In this document: positions 1-9,665 of the stretch, piece by piece | How positions within the stretch are numbered: position 1 is the first letter of the stretch | Layout of the letters: each line of letters opens with the position of its first letter | Made by a program: the position numbers and the translations under genes | NCBI RefSeq assembly: GCF_020073745.1 | Contig: NZ_JAIRAU010000044.1 | Coordinates: forward strand, 62,001 to 126,000 | From: Nannocystis pusilla | GTDB lineage: Bacteria > Myxococcota_A > Polyangia > Nannocystales > Nannocystaceae | Direction of reading: 5' to 3' | Length of the DNA stretch: 64,000 bases | The notes under the pieces: generated by a model | Seen by the model: the letters and a program-made list of their open reading frames with translations, nothing else | The model's database searches: none | Told to the model about the DNA's origin: nothing

Positions 1-1427
1 CCGGCCCGCACCGCGAGCAGCGGCTGGGGCACGAGGCCGCCGATCAGCAGGGCCGCCATCAACGCCACCGAGGCGCGGTACTCCCAGCCGCGCAGGTCGG
101 CGAACGAGCGCAGGGCCTTGGCGTGCTGCGAGCCGGGGCCGAGGAAGGTCTGTTTGAAGGCCTTGAACAGGGTCACGCCGTTGATCGCGGTGACGACGAG
201 GAGGAGCGCGGCGGCCAGCTGGTGCTCGTGGAGGAGGCCCTGGATCGCCAGGTCCTCGGCGACGAAGGAGATCGTGCCGGGGAAGCCGACGGCGCTGGCC
301 GACAGCAGGAGGAAGCCGGTGGTGAGCCGCGGGGCGCGGCGGACCAGGCCGCCGAGCAGGCGCATGTCGGTGGTGCCGGCGCGCGCCTCGACCTCGAGGG
401 CGATGAGCATCAGGCCGCAGACCTCGACCACCGACGACATCGCCTGCAGCAGCGCGCCGGACACGCCGGGGGCGTTGAGGGTGGCCAGGCCGGTGAGCAC
501 GAGACCCATCTGGCTGACCCAGAAGTAGGCGATCACGCGCCGCAGGTCGTACTGGCCGACGGCGAGCAGGGCGCCGTAGAGGGCCGTGACGGCGCCGATC
601 ATCACGAGCGGGCCCGAGACCTGCTCGCACAGGCGGGGGAACAGCGGCATCACCACGCGCGCCAGGCCGAACGAGCCCAGCGAGGTGAACAGCGCCGGCA
701 TCGCCGAGTAGCCGGGGGCGCGCCAGCCGGCGGCGGTCAGCCACAGGTGCAGCGGGAAGATGCCCATGCGCAAGAGCGCGGCGAACAGGAACAGCCAGCC
801 GATCACCGGCGGCAGCGGGGTGCCGGCGCGCGCCAGCGCCAGCAGGTCGAACGGCGCGGCCATCCCGGCGGCGGCGCCGGCCTGGGCCAGGAGCACGAGC
901 GCGGCGACCAGCGCGAGCGCGGTGGCGGCGATGGCGAGGGTCATGACGAGGTGCAGCGGCCGCGAATTGCTGCGCCGCGTGTCCTGCCACAGCGGCAGCA
1001 TCGAGCCGATCCAGAACAGCGCGAGGGTGGCGGCGTCGAGCGCGAGGAAGCAGCCGAGCAAGGTGCCGAGGACGGCGAGGATCCGCGCGGCCGTGTTGCC
1101 GCGCAGGTCGGAGCGCGGGGTCGACAGCAGCGAGGCGAGCGCGATCGCGGCGGTCATCGGCAGCAGCATGGCGTTGAGGCCGTCGACCGCCATGTGGAAG
1201 CGCAGCGACATGAACAGCGGCGCCTCGAGGTCGTCGCGGACGAAGTGCGAGTCCCAGCCGATCGCCAGGAACACGCCGGACGCGATGAAGAACACGACCC
1301 AGGCGACGCCGATGGCGACGTCGCGCTGGCGCGTCGGCTCGCGGATCAGGAACTGGACCACGAAGGCGCCGACGAGCGGGACGATCCACAGCACCGGGAT
1401 CGCCAGGGCGAGCAGGTCGAAGGTCAT
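1..1427 (-). CDS. NuoM-like proton-antiporter subunit (3' end beyond window)
   Basis: Multi-pass membrane protein of the complex I antiporter-subunit family (NuoM/ND4, Proton_antipo_M), third gene of the DAB operon. The start is the ATG at 1427, which overlaps the stop of the upstream dabB-like gene as ATGA, implying translational coupling. About 475 residues are visible and no stop occurs before the window edge. Successive hydrophobic helices are seen throughout. The helix that usually carries the conserved Glu of proton-pumping subunits (FWE) reads FWIGSMLP, and the canonical loop near GIFPLHLWL lacks the usual AHxxAP motif, so key channel residues look degenerate. Inference: an accessory membrane subunit of the bicarbonate-accumulating complex, not part of a true complex I, because no other nuo genes adjoin it. 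Confidence 0.8.
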   Translation of the reverse strand, partial: MTFDLLALAIPVLWIVPLVGAFVVQFLIREPTRQRDVAIGVAWVVFFIASGVFLAIGWDSHFVRDDLEAPLFMSLRFHMAVDGLNAMLLPMTAAIALASLLSTPRSDLRGNTAARILAVLGTLLGCFLALDAATLALFWIGSMLPLWQDTRRSNSRPLHLVMTLAIAATALALVAALVLLAQAGAAAGMAAPFDLLALARAGTPLPPVIGWLFLFAALLRMGIFPLHLWLTAAGWRAPGYSAMPALFTSLGSFGLARVVMPLFPRLCEQVSGPLVMIGAVTALYGALLAVGQYDLRRVIAYFWVSQMGLVLTGLATLNAPGVSGALLQAMSSVVEVCGLMLIALEVEARAGTTDMRLLGGLVRRAPRLTTGFLLLSASAVGFPGTISFVAEDLAIQGLLHEHQLAAALLLVVTAINGVTLFKAFKQTFLGPGSQHAKALRSFADLRGWEYRASVALMAALLIGGLVPQPLLAVRA

Positions 1428-2845
1428 ACGCGGGCCTCGGGCGCGCCGGCGTCGGGGCGCAGAGCGGGGGACAGGACCGGCGCGGGGGCGTCGGGGCTGA
1501 GGTCGGGGGCCATCAGCGGCAGCGGGGCGCCGGTGCCGGCCTCCGGCGTGCGGGCGTGGAGGGCCAAAAGGCCGCCCTCGAGGCGGTCGAGCGCGCGCGA
1601 GAGGTTCATGATCGGGCGGGTGAGCCAGCGGTCGAGCGCGGGCTCGACGGCGAAGCGCTCGAGCGCGAGGCGGTAGAGCGCGCGCCGGGGCCCGGGCGCG
1701 ACCTCCTCCCAGCGCGCGGCGGCCTCGTCGGAGTCGGTGCGGCCGAGCGCGGCCTGCTGCCACATCGCGTCCTGCACGGCGGAGAGGGTGCGGAGGAACT
1801 GGTAGTAGCGCAGGGTGGCGTGGGTGATCAGGTGGACGAGCGCGAGCGTGTAGAGGCCGAGGCCGCACTCGACGAACATCAGGCCGACCTGGCTGGCGGT
1901 GGCGTGGGCGACGGCCGACTTGGCGTCGGCGCTGACCTGGCTGCTGAGCGCGGCGATCACCGCGGTGACGAGGCCGACGACCACGAGGACGGCGCGGATG
2001 ACGAGCGACTGCTCGAGGAGCGGGGCGGCGCGCAGCAGCAGGTAGACGCCGGCGTGGACCGAGAGGCTGCCGTAGAAGACCGCGCTCGAGGCGGTCGGGC
2101 CCTCCATCGCCCGCGGCAGCCAGCCGCCGACCGGGAACTGCGCCGACTTGCCCATGGCCGCGAACACCAGCGCGAGGCCGACGGCCAGGCCGGCGGTCTC
2201 GCCGGCGTGCTGCGGCAGGCCGGCGAACACGTCGGCCCACACGGTGGTGCCGAGCCAGTGGTGCAGGCCGACGGCGCCGAGGAGCAGGCCGATGTCGCAC
2301 ACGCGATACGTGACGAGCACGCGCAGGGCCGCCTGCACCGGCATGGCCCGCTCGTGGAAGAAGGCGACCAGCAGCACCGAGCTGATACCGACGAACTCCC
2401 AGCCGATGAACAGCAATTCGGCGCTGCCGGCCAGAACCAAGAGCTGCATGCCGGCGGCGAAGAACAGGGTCAGCACGAAGAAGCGGACGAAGCCCGGCTC
2501 GCGGTGCAGGTAGGTCACCGAGAACTTCACCGTCGTCAGCACGATCACCGCGACGAACGCCGACATCGCCGCCGTCAGGCCGTCGAACAGCATGACCAGC
2601 GGGAAGCTGTACTCGGCGGCCTCGTACCAGTTGCCGAGGCGGTAGTCGACTGGCCCATGGGACAGGCACAGCAGGACCCCGCAGGCGGCGCTGGCGAGGC
2701 TCAGCCACACCGCGACGGCGGTGACGCGGGCGACGACGCGCTCGGAAGGGCGGCCCGGCAGCAGCAAAAAGGCGATGACGACCGCCGCCAGCGCCGGCCA
2801 CACCGGCGCGAGGGCGAAGCCGGCGGACAGGAGGTCAGGAAGCAT
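1424..2845 (-). CDS. dabB: DabB-like NuoL-family membrane subunit of the DAB inorganic carbon system
   Basis: Integral membrane protein of 473 residues, shorter than NuoL (about 600) and close to DabB/NDH5-like partners of DUF2309 proteins. It holds the antiporter signatures GWEFVGISSVLL, with the conserved Glu, and a KSAQFPVGGWLPRAMEGPT stretch. In the DAB family (known from Halothiobacillus and from MpsAB of Staphylococcus) this subunit couples an ion gradient to vectorial CO2 hydration by DabA. The start at 2845 overlaps the end of dabA by 11 bp and its own end overlaps the next subunit by 4 bp, so the three genes form one operon. An 18-bp palindrome-like site with a changed left arm (2649-2666) lies inside the coding region. 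Confidence 0.85.
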   Translation of the reverse strand: MLPDLLSAGFALAPVWPALAAVVIAFLLLPGRPSERVVARVTAVAVWLSLASAACGVLLCLSHGPVDYRLGNWYEAAEYSFPLVMLFDGLTAAMSAFVAVIVLTTVKFSVTYLHREPGFVRFFVLTLFFAAGMQLLVLAGSAELLFIGWEFVGISSVLLVAFFHERAMPVQAALRVLVTYRVCDIGLLLGAVGLHHWLGTTVWADVFAGLPQHAGETAGLAVGLALVFAAMGKSAQFPVGGWLPRAMEGPTASSAVFYGSLSVHAGVYLLLRAAPLLEQSLVIRAVLVVVGLVTAVIAALSSQVSADAKSAVAHATASQVGLMFVECGLGLYTLALVHLITHATLRYYQFLRTLSAVQDAMWQQAALGRTDSDEAAARWEEVAPGPRRALYRLALERFAVEPALDRWLTRPIMNLSRALDRLEGGLLALHARTPEAGTGAPLPLMAPDLSPDAPAPVLSPALRPDAGAPEARV

Positions 2846-5800
2846 GCTTCACCTCGTTGGGCGTGACGATCCGGGCCGGCTTGAGGCAGTCGCGGCGGCC
2901 GGCGCACCAGTCCTCGGAGCGCGGGACCAGCGGCAGCTCGACCGGGGTCGGCGTGTATTTGCGGAAGCCGAAGCGGGCGTCGAAGGTCCACATCTCGCGC
3001 GTCTCGGGGTGGATCGCCGTGACCCGCACCCACTCGTTCAGCACCAGCTCGGCGACCCCGGCCTGGCGGGTCAGGATGTCCTGCAGCACCTCGGGCGCGG
3101 CCTCGACGATTACCTCGAGGCGCATCGGCTCGTGCATCTCGGTCGCCTGGGTCGGCAGGCCGGTGCGGAGGTCGCTCGACGAGCCGTTCATCACGCCGGC
3201 GAGGGCGGTGACGTTGTGCGGCAGCTTGGTGCCGGAGCCGAGCTTCTCGGGGTCGACGCTCGAGCAGTAGTAATCGAGGGCGATGCCGGCGCCGACCGGC
3301 GAGGTGGCGGCGAGGGTGCGCTCCAAGATCTTGTGGTCGGGGTCCTGGGTCGGGTCGTAGGAGACCAGGAGGCAGCGGCGGTCGAGGAACAGGCCGTAGC
3401 TCAGCTCGCGCCGGCCGATGATGCTGCAGGCGCAGGTGGCGTGGCCGAGCTCCGCGCGCGGCTCGCTGAAGTCGACGGCGCGGCCCTCGACGTGCTTGAG
3501 CGCGGTGTCGGCGGCGCGCTGCTTCGGCGCCGAGTCGAACCGGCGGCTGCGCTCGACCGCGTTGCGGCGGCACATCTCGGCGAGGATCGGCTCGAGGTCG
3601 GCGAGCTCGCCGCGGGCCGAGGCCGGCAGCAGGTCCTCGTCGATCCACGTGATCGCCTCGGCGCAGGTGTCGTAGACGCCGGCCACGAACACCGAGTCGG
3701 GCGGGATGACGATGCCGCGCTCGGCCAGCTTCTGGCGCACGTCGGGGCGGTTGCCGATGTGGGCCAGGTAGCGCGCGTTGGGCCCGCCGCTGCGGCCGCC
3801 GCACGCGGCGCACGAGTAGGCGGCCAGCAGCGGGTTGTTGACCGAGGAGGTGTCGTGCCCGAGGGCGACGATCAGCCTGCCGAAGCGCCTGGTCATGCCG
3901 AGGTTCTCGAGCAGCGCGGCGACGCGGGCCGCCATCTCGTCGACGGAGAAGCCGGGCAGCAGGTCGTCGTCGGGCGCCCTGGTGAGGCCGATCCGCGCCG
4001 GCGTGAGGCGGGTCCTCGGCTCGGGGACGAGCTTGCGGCGGATGGCCTGGCGCAGCCGCCCGGCGGTCCGCGGGGCGAAGATCGACAGCAGCAGCGGCAC
4101 CACCGCGACCATGCCCGTGACGATGCTGACGAGGAGGCCCAGCCACAGCGAGCGCGAGGCCCGGCCGAACAGCGCGCTGGCGCGGGCGAGCTGCTGCCGC
4201 CGCTGCTTGCGCAGCTCGGCGAGGTCGAACTGCTGCGTCAGCACGACCTCGTCGATGCGGTGCTGCGGCGTGACGATCACGGGGCACAGCGGGAACGTGC
4301 GCGGGTCGTCGATGCCCTGGTAGGCGAACGCGACGCCGAAGAAGCCCGGGCCGCCGTAGGTCTCGACCTCCGGCGAGATCTCCTCGAGGTAGCGGCGCGA
4401 CGACTCGAAGCGGTCGTCGAGGCACAGCATCACCTGAAACCGCGGGGCGACCGGCGGCAGGCTGGCGACGCGGACGTTGGCCGCGATCGCGTCGAGCAGC
4501 TCGACCCGGTAGTGGCGCTCGTAGGCCTCGTGCCACAGGCGCATGCGCGTCATGTCGTCGTGGCGGTCGAGGAAGGCGATCACGGTGTCGATGTCGCCGC
4601 GGCTGGCGGCGTGGATCGTCGGCGCGCCGACGCCGGCGTGCTGCGCCAGCAGGAACAGCGGCCAGGCGGTGTCGTGCGGGCCGCGGACCGCGGGCGGGGC
4701 GATCTGCGGCAGGCGGGCGCAGGCGCTGCGGATCGCCGAGGCGGGGCCGTGGTGGCCGAGCTGGCGGGCGATGTCGCGGAAGGCGTACAGATCGTAGGTG
4801 AGGCGCACGGCCAGGAAGTCGAGCAGCTCGATCTTCGCGCGCGAGCGGCCGATCGGGCCCGGGGCGCGCTCGAGGCGGTGGAACATGCCGGACCACCCGG
4901 GCAGCTGCAGCAGCGTGCGCTCGACGTAGGTCTCGACCTCGTCGGGGCCGACGCCGAGCTCGGCGAGCACCTCGAGCGCGGCGTCCTCGGCCGTCACGCC
5001 GCGGGTCAGCCAGTCGCGCATGCGCCTGTCGGCGCCGAGCATCCAGCCGGGGCGGATCGACAGGCCGGCCTGCTTGACCCGCAGCCAGGCGAGGAAGAAG
5101 CCGTCGGCCCGGTCGGGCATCGCCCACTGCGACTGGCCGCGGTCGAGGAACGCCGCGCACAGCGGGATCAGCACCGGGTGCACCAGGTCGTTGGCGTCGA
5201 CGTCGCTGCAGGCGCGCAGCAGCTCGCGGTGGGTCCACAGCTTGCGCGCGCCGAGCACCGGCATCCCCGTGTAGTGGGCGCAGGCCTCGACGCAGGCGGT
5301 CCACAGCGCGCGCACGGCCACCGGCTCGCGCCGCTCGGCGAAGGCCGCGGCGTGCAGGCGGTCGCCGAGCAGCGCGGTCAGCTCGCCGACCGGCGTGCGG
5401 AACGCGGGGCGGCCGACGATCGCACGCGCGACCGCATCCTCGGCGCCCTGCAGGTGCACGAGCTGCGGCTGCAACCAGTCGGCGGTGGCGGCGAGGATCG
5501 CGTTGCGGGCGTCGTCGCCGACGTCGGCGGCGAAGTAGGTGGTGGCCTGGTCCTCGACGATCTTCCAGTGGAGGTCGGCGGGCGTCTCGGTGCCGATGCT
5601 GTGGCGCGTGATGATGCGCGCGGCGGCCCGCTCGCCCGGGAAGTGAGGCGCGAGCGGCGAGTCCGACAGCGGCTCGTCGGCGAATACGGCGTCGAGGTCG
5701 GCCTCGCCGATCCGCCCGCTCGCGTGCTCTTGCCGGTAGCGCTCCTCGGGGAAGTAGCCGCGCACGCCGAGCTTGCGCCGCGCGGCCAGCATGGCCTGGT

Positions 5801-5951
5801 GAAACGGCAGGTGCTGGAACGCGGCGAGCAGGTTGTTGTGGACGAACACCTCGAGCGGCGCCTGGATCGGCAGCCATTGCGCCGCGTGCTCGAGCGCCTG
5901 ACGCAGGCGGTCACGGGGGCCACGCGCGGGCGCGACGTCTGGTGTGATCAT
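2835..5951 (-). CDS. dabA: DabA-like DUF2309 inorganic carbon transporter catalytic subunit
   Basis: Large DUF2309/YbcC-family protein (1038 residues), the beta-carbonic-anhydrase-like Zn subunit of DAB complexes, thought to hydrate CO2 to bicarbonate at the cytoplasmic membrane face. The Zn-ligand pattern is complete: Cys510-x-Asp512 in CLDDRFESSRR, then His699 in GHDTSSVNNP and Cys714 in CAACGG. The 15-residue His-to-Cys spacing matches the characterised family. The start at 5951 (MITPDVAP) is preferred over in-frame upstream Mets because GGAGGAGG lies about 10 nt before it. It overlaps dabB by 11 bp. A heterotroph would use such a system to supply bicarbonate for carboxylases; that role is inference. 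Confidence 0.9.
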   Translation of the reverse strand: MITPDVAPARGPRDRLRQALEHAAQWLPIQAPLEVFVHNNLLAAFQHLPFHQAMLAARRKLGVRGYFPEERYRQEHASGRIGEADLDAVFADEPLSDSPLAPHFPGERAAARIITRHSIGTETPADLHWKIVEDQATTYFAADVGDDARNAILAATADWLQPQLVHLQGAEDAVARAIVGRPAFRTPVGELTALLGDRLHAAAFAERREPVAVRALWTACVEACAHYTGMPVLGARKLWTHRELLRACSDVDANDLVHPVLIPLCAAFLDRGQSQWAMPDRADGFFLAWLRVKQAGLSIRPGWMLGADRRMRDWLTRGVTAEDAALEVLAELGVGPDEVETYVERTLLQLPGWSGMFHRLERAPGPIGRSRAKIELLDFLAVRLTYDLYAFRDIARQLGHHGPASAIRSACARLPQIAPPAVRGPHDTAWPLFLLAQHAGVGAPTIHAASRGDIDTVIAFLDRHDDMTRMRLWHEAYERHYRVELLDAIAANVRVASLPPVAPRFQVMLCLDDRFESSRRYLEEISPEVETYGGPGFFGVAFAYQGIDDPRTFPLCPVIVTPQHRIDEVVLTQQFDLAELRKQRRQQLARASALFGRASRSLWLGLLVSIVTGMVAVVPLLLSIFAPRTAGRLRQAIRRKLVPEPRTRLTPARIGLTRAPDDDLLPGFSVDEMAARVAALLENLGMTRRFGRLIVALGHDTSSVNNPLLAAYSCAACGGRSGGPNARYLAHIGNRPDVRQKLAERGIVIPPDSVFVAGVYDTCAEAITWIDEDLLPASARGELADLEPILAEMCRRNAVERSRRFDSAPKQRAADTALKHVEGRAVDFSEPRAELGHATCACSIIGRRELSYGLFLDRRCLLVSYDPTQDPDHKILERTLAATSPVGAGIALDYYCSSVDPEKLGSGTKLPHNVTALAGVMNGSSSDLRTGLPTQATEMHEPMRLEVIVEAAPEVLQDILTRQAGVAELVLNEWVRVTAIHPETREMWTFDARFGFRKYTPTPVELPLVPRSEDWCAGRRDCLKPARIVTPNEVKHAS

Positions 5952-6741
5952 TGTCGGCGGCCTCCTCCGGCGGAGAGGCGCGCGACGAGTCGTGATGATT
6001 GCAACGCCAGTCTCCGGCCAATCCCGCGAGCTGCGATCGCTCGCGCGAGGTCTCCAGCGTGCACACGAAAACGGCCCGACTCGAGCGCATGAGCAAAAGT
6101 TCACCGTCCCATGAGCAGTGCTTCATCCGCCGCCTATGCCCGTGGCGCCGCTCGCAGGGCCACCCGCGGCCCGATCGATCGTCGTCGCGGTGGCACTTTC
6201 ACGATGAGCGCGACACCTTCGCGGCGGCACCCCGCGACCGGCGGCGCCATGAACGCCGATGAATTCGCCCGACCCCGTCGACGCGCGACGACGGCCGCCG
6301 CCGCGCGCGAGCTCGTCGGCCCGGCCCCGTCTGCAGGCGCACCCACATCGCGCGGGGCGTCGAGGCGCGGCGAGGTCGCGTGCGTCGACGTGACGCTCGC
6401 GACTCGCGAGTGAGGGCGCGGCGAGGTCGCGTCGCACATGCGAGGAGGTGACGAGTGTGACGCGCCGTCACGCGAGTCGCTGCCGTCGGAGATCCGCCTC
6501 GCCCGTTCCCGAGCGGGAGCGCCGAATGCGCGATCGATGGATCTCCCGTTGCGGTCGCCGATGGCGGCCGACCTGCCGTGTCGTCCCGCGCGGCGCCGGG
6601 GCCCGCGAGTCGCGGCGGATGAACGATGTTCGCGAGGCAGGCCCGGGGCGGTGAGGACGCGGCGTTTGACCCTTGTACGCGGCGGTCGCCTCGCCGATAT
6701 TCGCTGCGCCCGCGGCTGCGGGATCAAGGAGTGACTACCTC
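5952..6741. other. Intergenic gap between divergent dabA and TerB genes
   Basis: About 790 bp with several mutually overlapping open frames on both strands, none with family features, a convincing ribosome site or a consistent codon bias. It must hold the promoters for dabA (leftward) and the TerB gene (rightward). The phrase GCGAGGTCGCGT recurs twice near 6370 and 6421. I see no RNA gene or hairpin terminator. Confidence 0.5.
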
Positions 6742-7182
6742 ATGGGTCTGCTGTCCAGACTGACCGGCAAAGTGACGCCGCAGAAGAAGCCCACCGACGA
6801 CGCCCTCTTGCTCCACGGGATGCTGCTGATGTGCGGCGCCGACGGGAGCTTCGACGAGCAGGAGCTGCCGACCGTCGAGGGCTACTTCGCCCAGCTGCCC
6901 GAGTTCGAGGGCAAGGAGTTCGGCGACGTGTACCAGGAGGCGGTCAAGATCCTGAAGCGCTTCCCGTCGCTGAAGGACTCGGTCAAGGCGCTCGGCGACC
7001 TGTCGTCGCAGCTGGTCAAGAACAAGGCGTACCTGCTGGCGGCCGACATCGCGATGTCGAGCGGCGACGTCGACGAGGCCGAGGACGCGATGCTCGAGGC
7101 GATGCAGCGCGTGCTCAACGTCGAGGACGCGCTGGCGACCAAGATCCTCGAGGTGTTGACGCTGAAGTATGCCCGCGCGTGA
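6742..7182 (+). CDS. TerB-family acidic helical protein
   Basis: 146-residue protein resembling TerB/tellurite-resistance domain proteins: helical, with an acidic metal-binding-like loop CGADGSFDEQEL near residue 36 and a second acidic segment SSGDVDEAED. TerB domains are linked to stress and membrane-associated complexes; the ligand here is unknown. The start at 6742 follows AAGGAG by about 10 nt, whereas an upstream in-frame ATG lacks a site. It precedes an M48 peptidase that itself ends in a TerB-like domain, so the two probably work together. Confidence 0.75.
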   Translation: MGLLSRLTGKVTPQKKPTDDALLLHGMLLMCGADGSFDEQELPTVEGYFAQLPEFEGKEFGDVYQEAVKILKRFPSLKDSVKALGDLSSQLVKNKAYLLAADIAMSSGDVDEAEDAMLEAMQRVLNVEDALATKILEVLTLKYARA

Positions 7183-7281
7183 GTGCGGGTGAGCGGGCGC
7201 GCCGACCGGGACCGCGCGGCGGTCCGGGGCGGCGCGCGCCGTTTGTGAGCTTCGAGTGCGGTGCGAGCGAGAGGTGACGTG

Positions 7282-8526
7282 ATGCGCATTGATCCGCGGC
7301 AGTTCCAGGTCCGGCGCGAGCAGCAGCTGCGCGACGAGGTGATGCAGGACTTCGGGGTGAGGAAGGCGCTGGCCAAGCTCCGCGAGTGGCGCGGCGGCAA
7401 GGGCTACGGCTACCGGCGCAACTTGTTGAGCTCGACGCTGCGGCTGACGCGCTCGATGTCGCCGGAGATCGCCGACACGGTGGCGCAGTGCAAGGAGATG
7501 CTCGGCTACGACTCGCCGGTCGAGGTGTACGTGACGCCGGAGCACCAGTTCAACGCGACGTGCTACCGCGAGGTCAAGGGCCCGACGATCTTGACGCTGT
7601 CGAGCCGCCTGCTCGAGGCGTTCACGCCGGCGGAGCTGCGCTTCGTGATCGGCCACGAGCTCGGGCACGCGGTGTTCGACCACTACGGCCTGCCGATGCC
7701 GATCACGGCGACCATCGAGGAGCTGGGGATCCCGTTCGTGTCGCGGCCGACGTCGCTGCGGCTGTACGCGTGGTGCCGCAGCGCCGAGCTGTCGGCCGAC
7801 CGCATCGGCCTGCTGTGCGCGGGCGACCCGGAGGCGGCCGCGAGCGGGTTCTTCAAGCTCGCCAGCGGCATGGCCAGCGAGCGGGTGCGGCCGGACCTGG
7901 CGACCTTCGCCCGCCAGGTCGAGAGCCTGGCCTCGGCCCCGGAGGCGCGCGAGAAGGAGTACGACGAGGACACGCTCGACTGCTTCAGCACGCACCCGTA
8001 CAACCCGGTGCGCGTGCGCGCGGTGTGGGCGTTCAGCCGCTCGGAGCCGTACCTCGAGGCGCTCGGGCGCTCGACCGACAGCGCGTGGGCGCTGGAGGAC
8101 GTCGAGCAGGTGATCGAGCGCGACCTGCAGCTGATGGAGCCGTCGTACCTCGAGGAGAAGAACCAGACGTCGGACACGCTGCGGCGGCTGCTCTACACCG
8201 CGGGCCTGGCGGTGGCCGCCGCCTCCGGCGGGATCGAGCCGTCCGAGCTCGAGGCGCTCGGGCGACTGCTCGGCTCGGACCACGCCGACGCGCCCGTCGA
8301 CGTGCCCAAGCTGCTCGGCGACCTCGACGGCCGGATCGCGGCGGCGCTCGAGGTGCCGCTGCGCAACCGCGCCCAGCTGGTCCAGCACCTGACGATCGTC
8401 GCCGCGGCCGACGGCTCGGTCAGCGAGGACGAGCTGCACGTGATGGAGGACATCGCCCGCCGGCTCGAGGTCGGCGCGCAGGTCGTGCACCAGACGATCC
8501 GCGGGGCGATGCACCCGATCGATTAG
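7282..8526 (+). CDS. M48-type zinc metallopeptidase with C-terminal TerB-like domain
   Basis: 414 residues. The N-terminal half is an M48-like peptidase with the HExxH motif in VIGHELGHAVFDHYG (about residue 130) and a downstream Glu ligand in SAELSADRIGLL. The C-terminal about 115 residues form a TerB-like helical domain with the acidic loop AAADGSVSEDEL. No signal peptide or transmembrane helix is evident, so it looks cytoplasmic, unlike HtpX. The start at 7282 has GAGAGG upstream. It follows the stand-alone TerB gene by about 100 bp in the same direction and converges on the next lipoprotein gene. Confidence 0.8.
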   Translation: MRIDPRQFQVRREQQLRDEVMQDFGVRKALAKLREWRGGKGYGYRRNLLSSTLRLTRSMSPEIADTVAQCKEMLGYDSPVEVYVTPEHQFNATCYREVKGPTILTLSSRLLEAFTPAELRFVIGHELGHAVFDHYGLPMPITATIEELGIPFVSRPTSLRLYAWCRSAELSADRIGLLCAGDPEAAASGFFKLASGMASERVRPDLATFARQVESLASAPEAREKEYDEDTLDCFSTHPYNPVRVRAVWAFSRSEPYLEALGRSTDSAWALEDVEQVIERDLQLMEPSYLEEKNQTSDTLRRLLYTAGLAVAAASGGIEPSELEALGRLLGSDHADAPVDVPKLLGDLDGRIAAALEVPLRNRAQLVQHLTIVAAADGSVSEDELHVMEDIARRLEVGAQVVHQTIRGAMHPID

Positions 8527-8549
8527 CGCCGCGATCGCGGCGCCGCGGC

Positions 8550-9527
8550 TCACGGCTTCTGGACCGCCATCCAGTCGAAGTGCAGCCAGTCGGCGTGCGC
8601 CAGGCTCGGGTCCTGACACTGGGGCGAGTGGATGTGCGAGCGCAGGTTGTAGAACATGTGCTCCTTGCCGTCCTGCTTGAACATCAGCATGCCGCCCTCG
8701 GGGACCGACCCCATCGCCAGCTCGAAGGAGTAGAGCTCGGGGCCCGGCGCGGGGGCGCAGCAGTCGGGGCAGCCGCAGTCGGTCGTCGGCTTGCTGCCGA
8801 CCTGGAGCGGTACGCCGGCGAACGCGGGGCGACCGAAGCTGCCCCAGACGATCGGCTTGCCGGCGAACGTCACGACGGCGTGGGAGACGACGCACTTCTC
8901 GTGGTCGGCGTGGACGCCGAAGCGGAGCTTGACGCACACGTTGTTGTGCGGCGGCAGGTCCGGCATCTCGACCGCGAAGTGGAACCCCGCCACCGGCAGC
9001 GCGGCGCCGCAGTTCTGCTGCGAGAGGACGGTGAAGCCGTTGTCGGTGACGACGAGCTCGCCGGCCCACTCCTGCATCGCCCAGCCGATGCACTCGTCGG
9101 TGGCGAGCCCCTGGCCGTCGGGGAGCTGCAGCTGGACCATCGGGCCGAGCGGGTCGGCGAAGGCGACGCACATCATCGGCCCGGTGTCGCTGGTGTTCGG
9201 GTCGGTGGTGGTGGTCGTCGTCATCGGCTGGGGCTCGGTGGTGCCGTCGGTGGTGGTCGAGGTGCCGGGCTCGCCGGTGGTGAATTCGGTGTCGCTGACC
9301 GGCGAGGTGGTGACGACGTCGCTGGTGCCGGTCGGATCGCCGGTCGAGGCGGTGGTGCCCGGCTCGCCGGTGCTGGTGGTCGGCGCGACCGGGCCGGTGG
9401 TCGGGCGCGTCGGGTCGGTCGACGGACCGGTGGTCTGGCCCTGCGTGGCGCCGCCCTCGGTGACGAAGAAGGCGGGGTTGTCGAGGGTGCACGCGGTGAG
9501 ACACAGCAGTAAGCCAAGCGGGCGCAT
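8550..9527 (-). CDS. Thr-rich linker lipoprotein
   Basis: 325-residue predicted lipoprotein: signal peptide MRPLGLLLCLTAC with a lipobox ending at Cys13, then about 85 residues of Thr/Ser/Pro/Gly linker, then a globular domain of about 220 residues with paired cysteines (CGCPDCC). The N-terminal Met at 9527 is chosen because it gives the signal peptide; upstream in-frame sequence is non-coding. The function is unknown. This architecture is typical of outer-surface lipoproteins of Nannocystis-like myxobacteria. Confidence 0.8.
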   Translation of the reverse strand: MRPLGLLLCLTACTLDNPAFFVTEGGATQGQTTGPSTDPTRPTTGPVAPTTSTGEPGTTASTGDPTGTSDVVTTSPVSDTEFTTGEPGTSTTTDGTTEPQPMTTTTTTDPNTSDTGPMMCVAFADPLGPMVQLQLPDGQGLATDECIGWAMQEWAGELVVTDNGFTVLSQQNCGAALPVAGFHFAVEMPDLPPHNNVCVKLRFGVHADHEKCVVSHAVVTFAGKPIVWGSFGRPAFAGVPLQVGSKPTTDCGCPDCCAPAPGPELYSFELAMGSVPEGGMLMFKQDGKEHMFYNLRSHIHSPQCQDPSLAHADWLHFDWMAVQKP

Positions 9528-9665
9528 GCGATCACTGTAGCGGGCGAGGTCGACGCGGTCAGCAGCGGGCAAGGCCGGGCCCGCCGGCGCGTCCCGCCGG
9601 CGCGATGGGTCGTCCGGCTTCACGGCGCTTTGCCGCGGACCGCGGGCCTGGTACACCGTGCGTCG

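Noticed and set aside
123..1676. Long plus-strand frame at the left edge
   Set aside because: Opposite strand encodes clear NuoM-like transmembrane sequence. The plus-strand product is a charged low-complexity shadow.
1424..5951. Interpreting the NuoL/NuoM-like genes as part of respiratory complex I
   Set aside because: They are coupled to a DUF2309 gene with complete DabA zinc-site residues, and no other nuo genes are visible.
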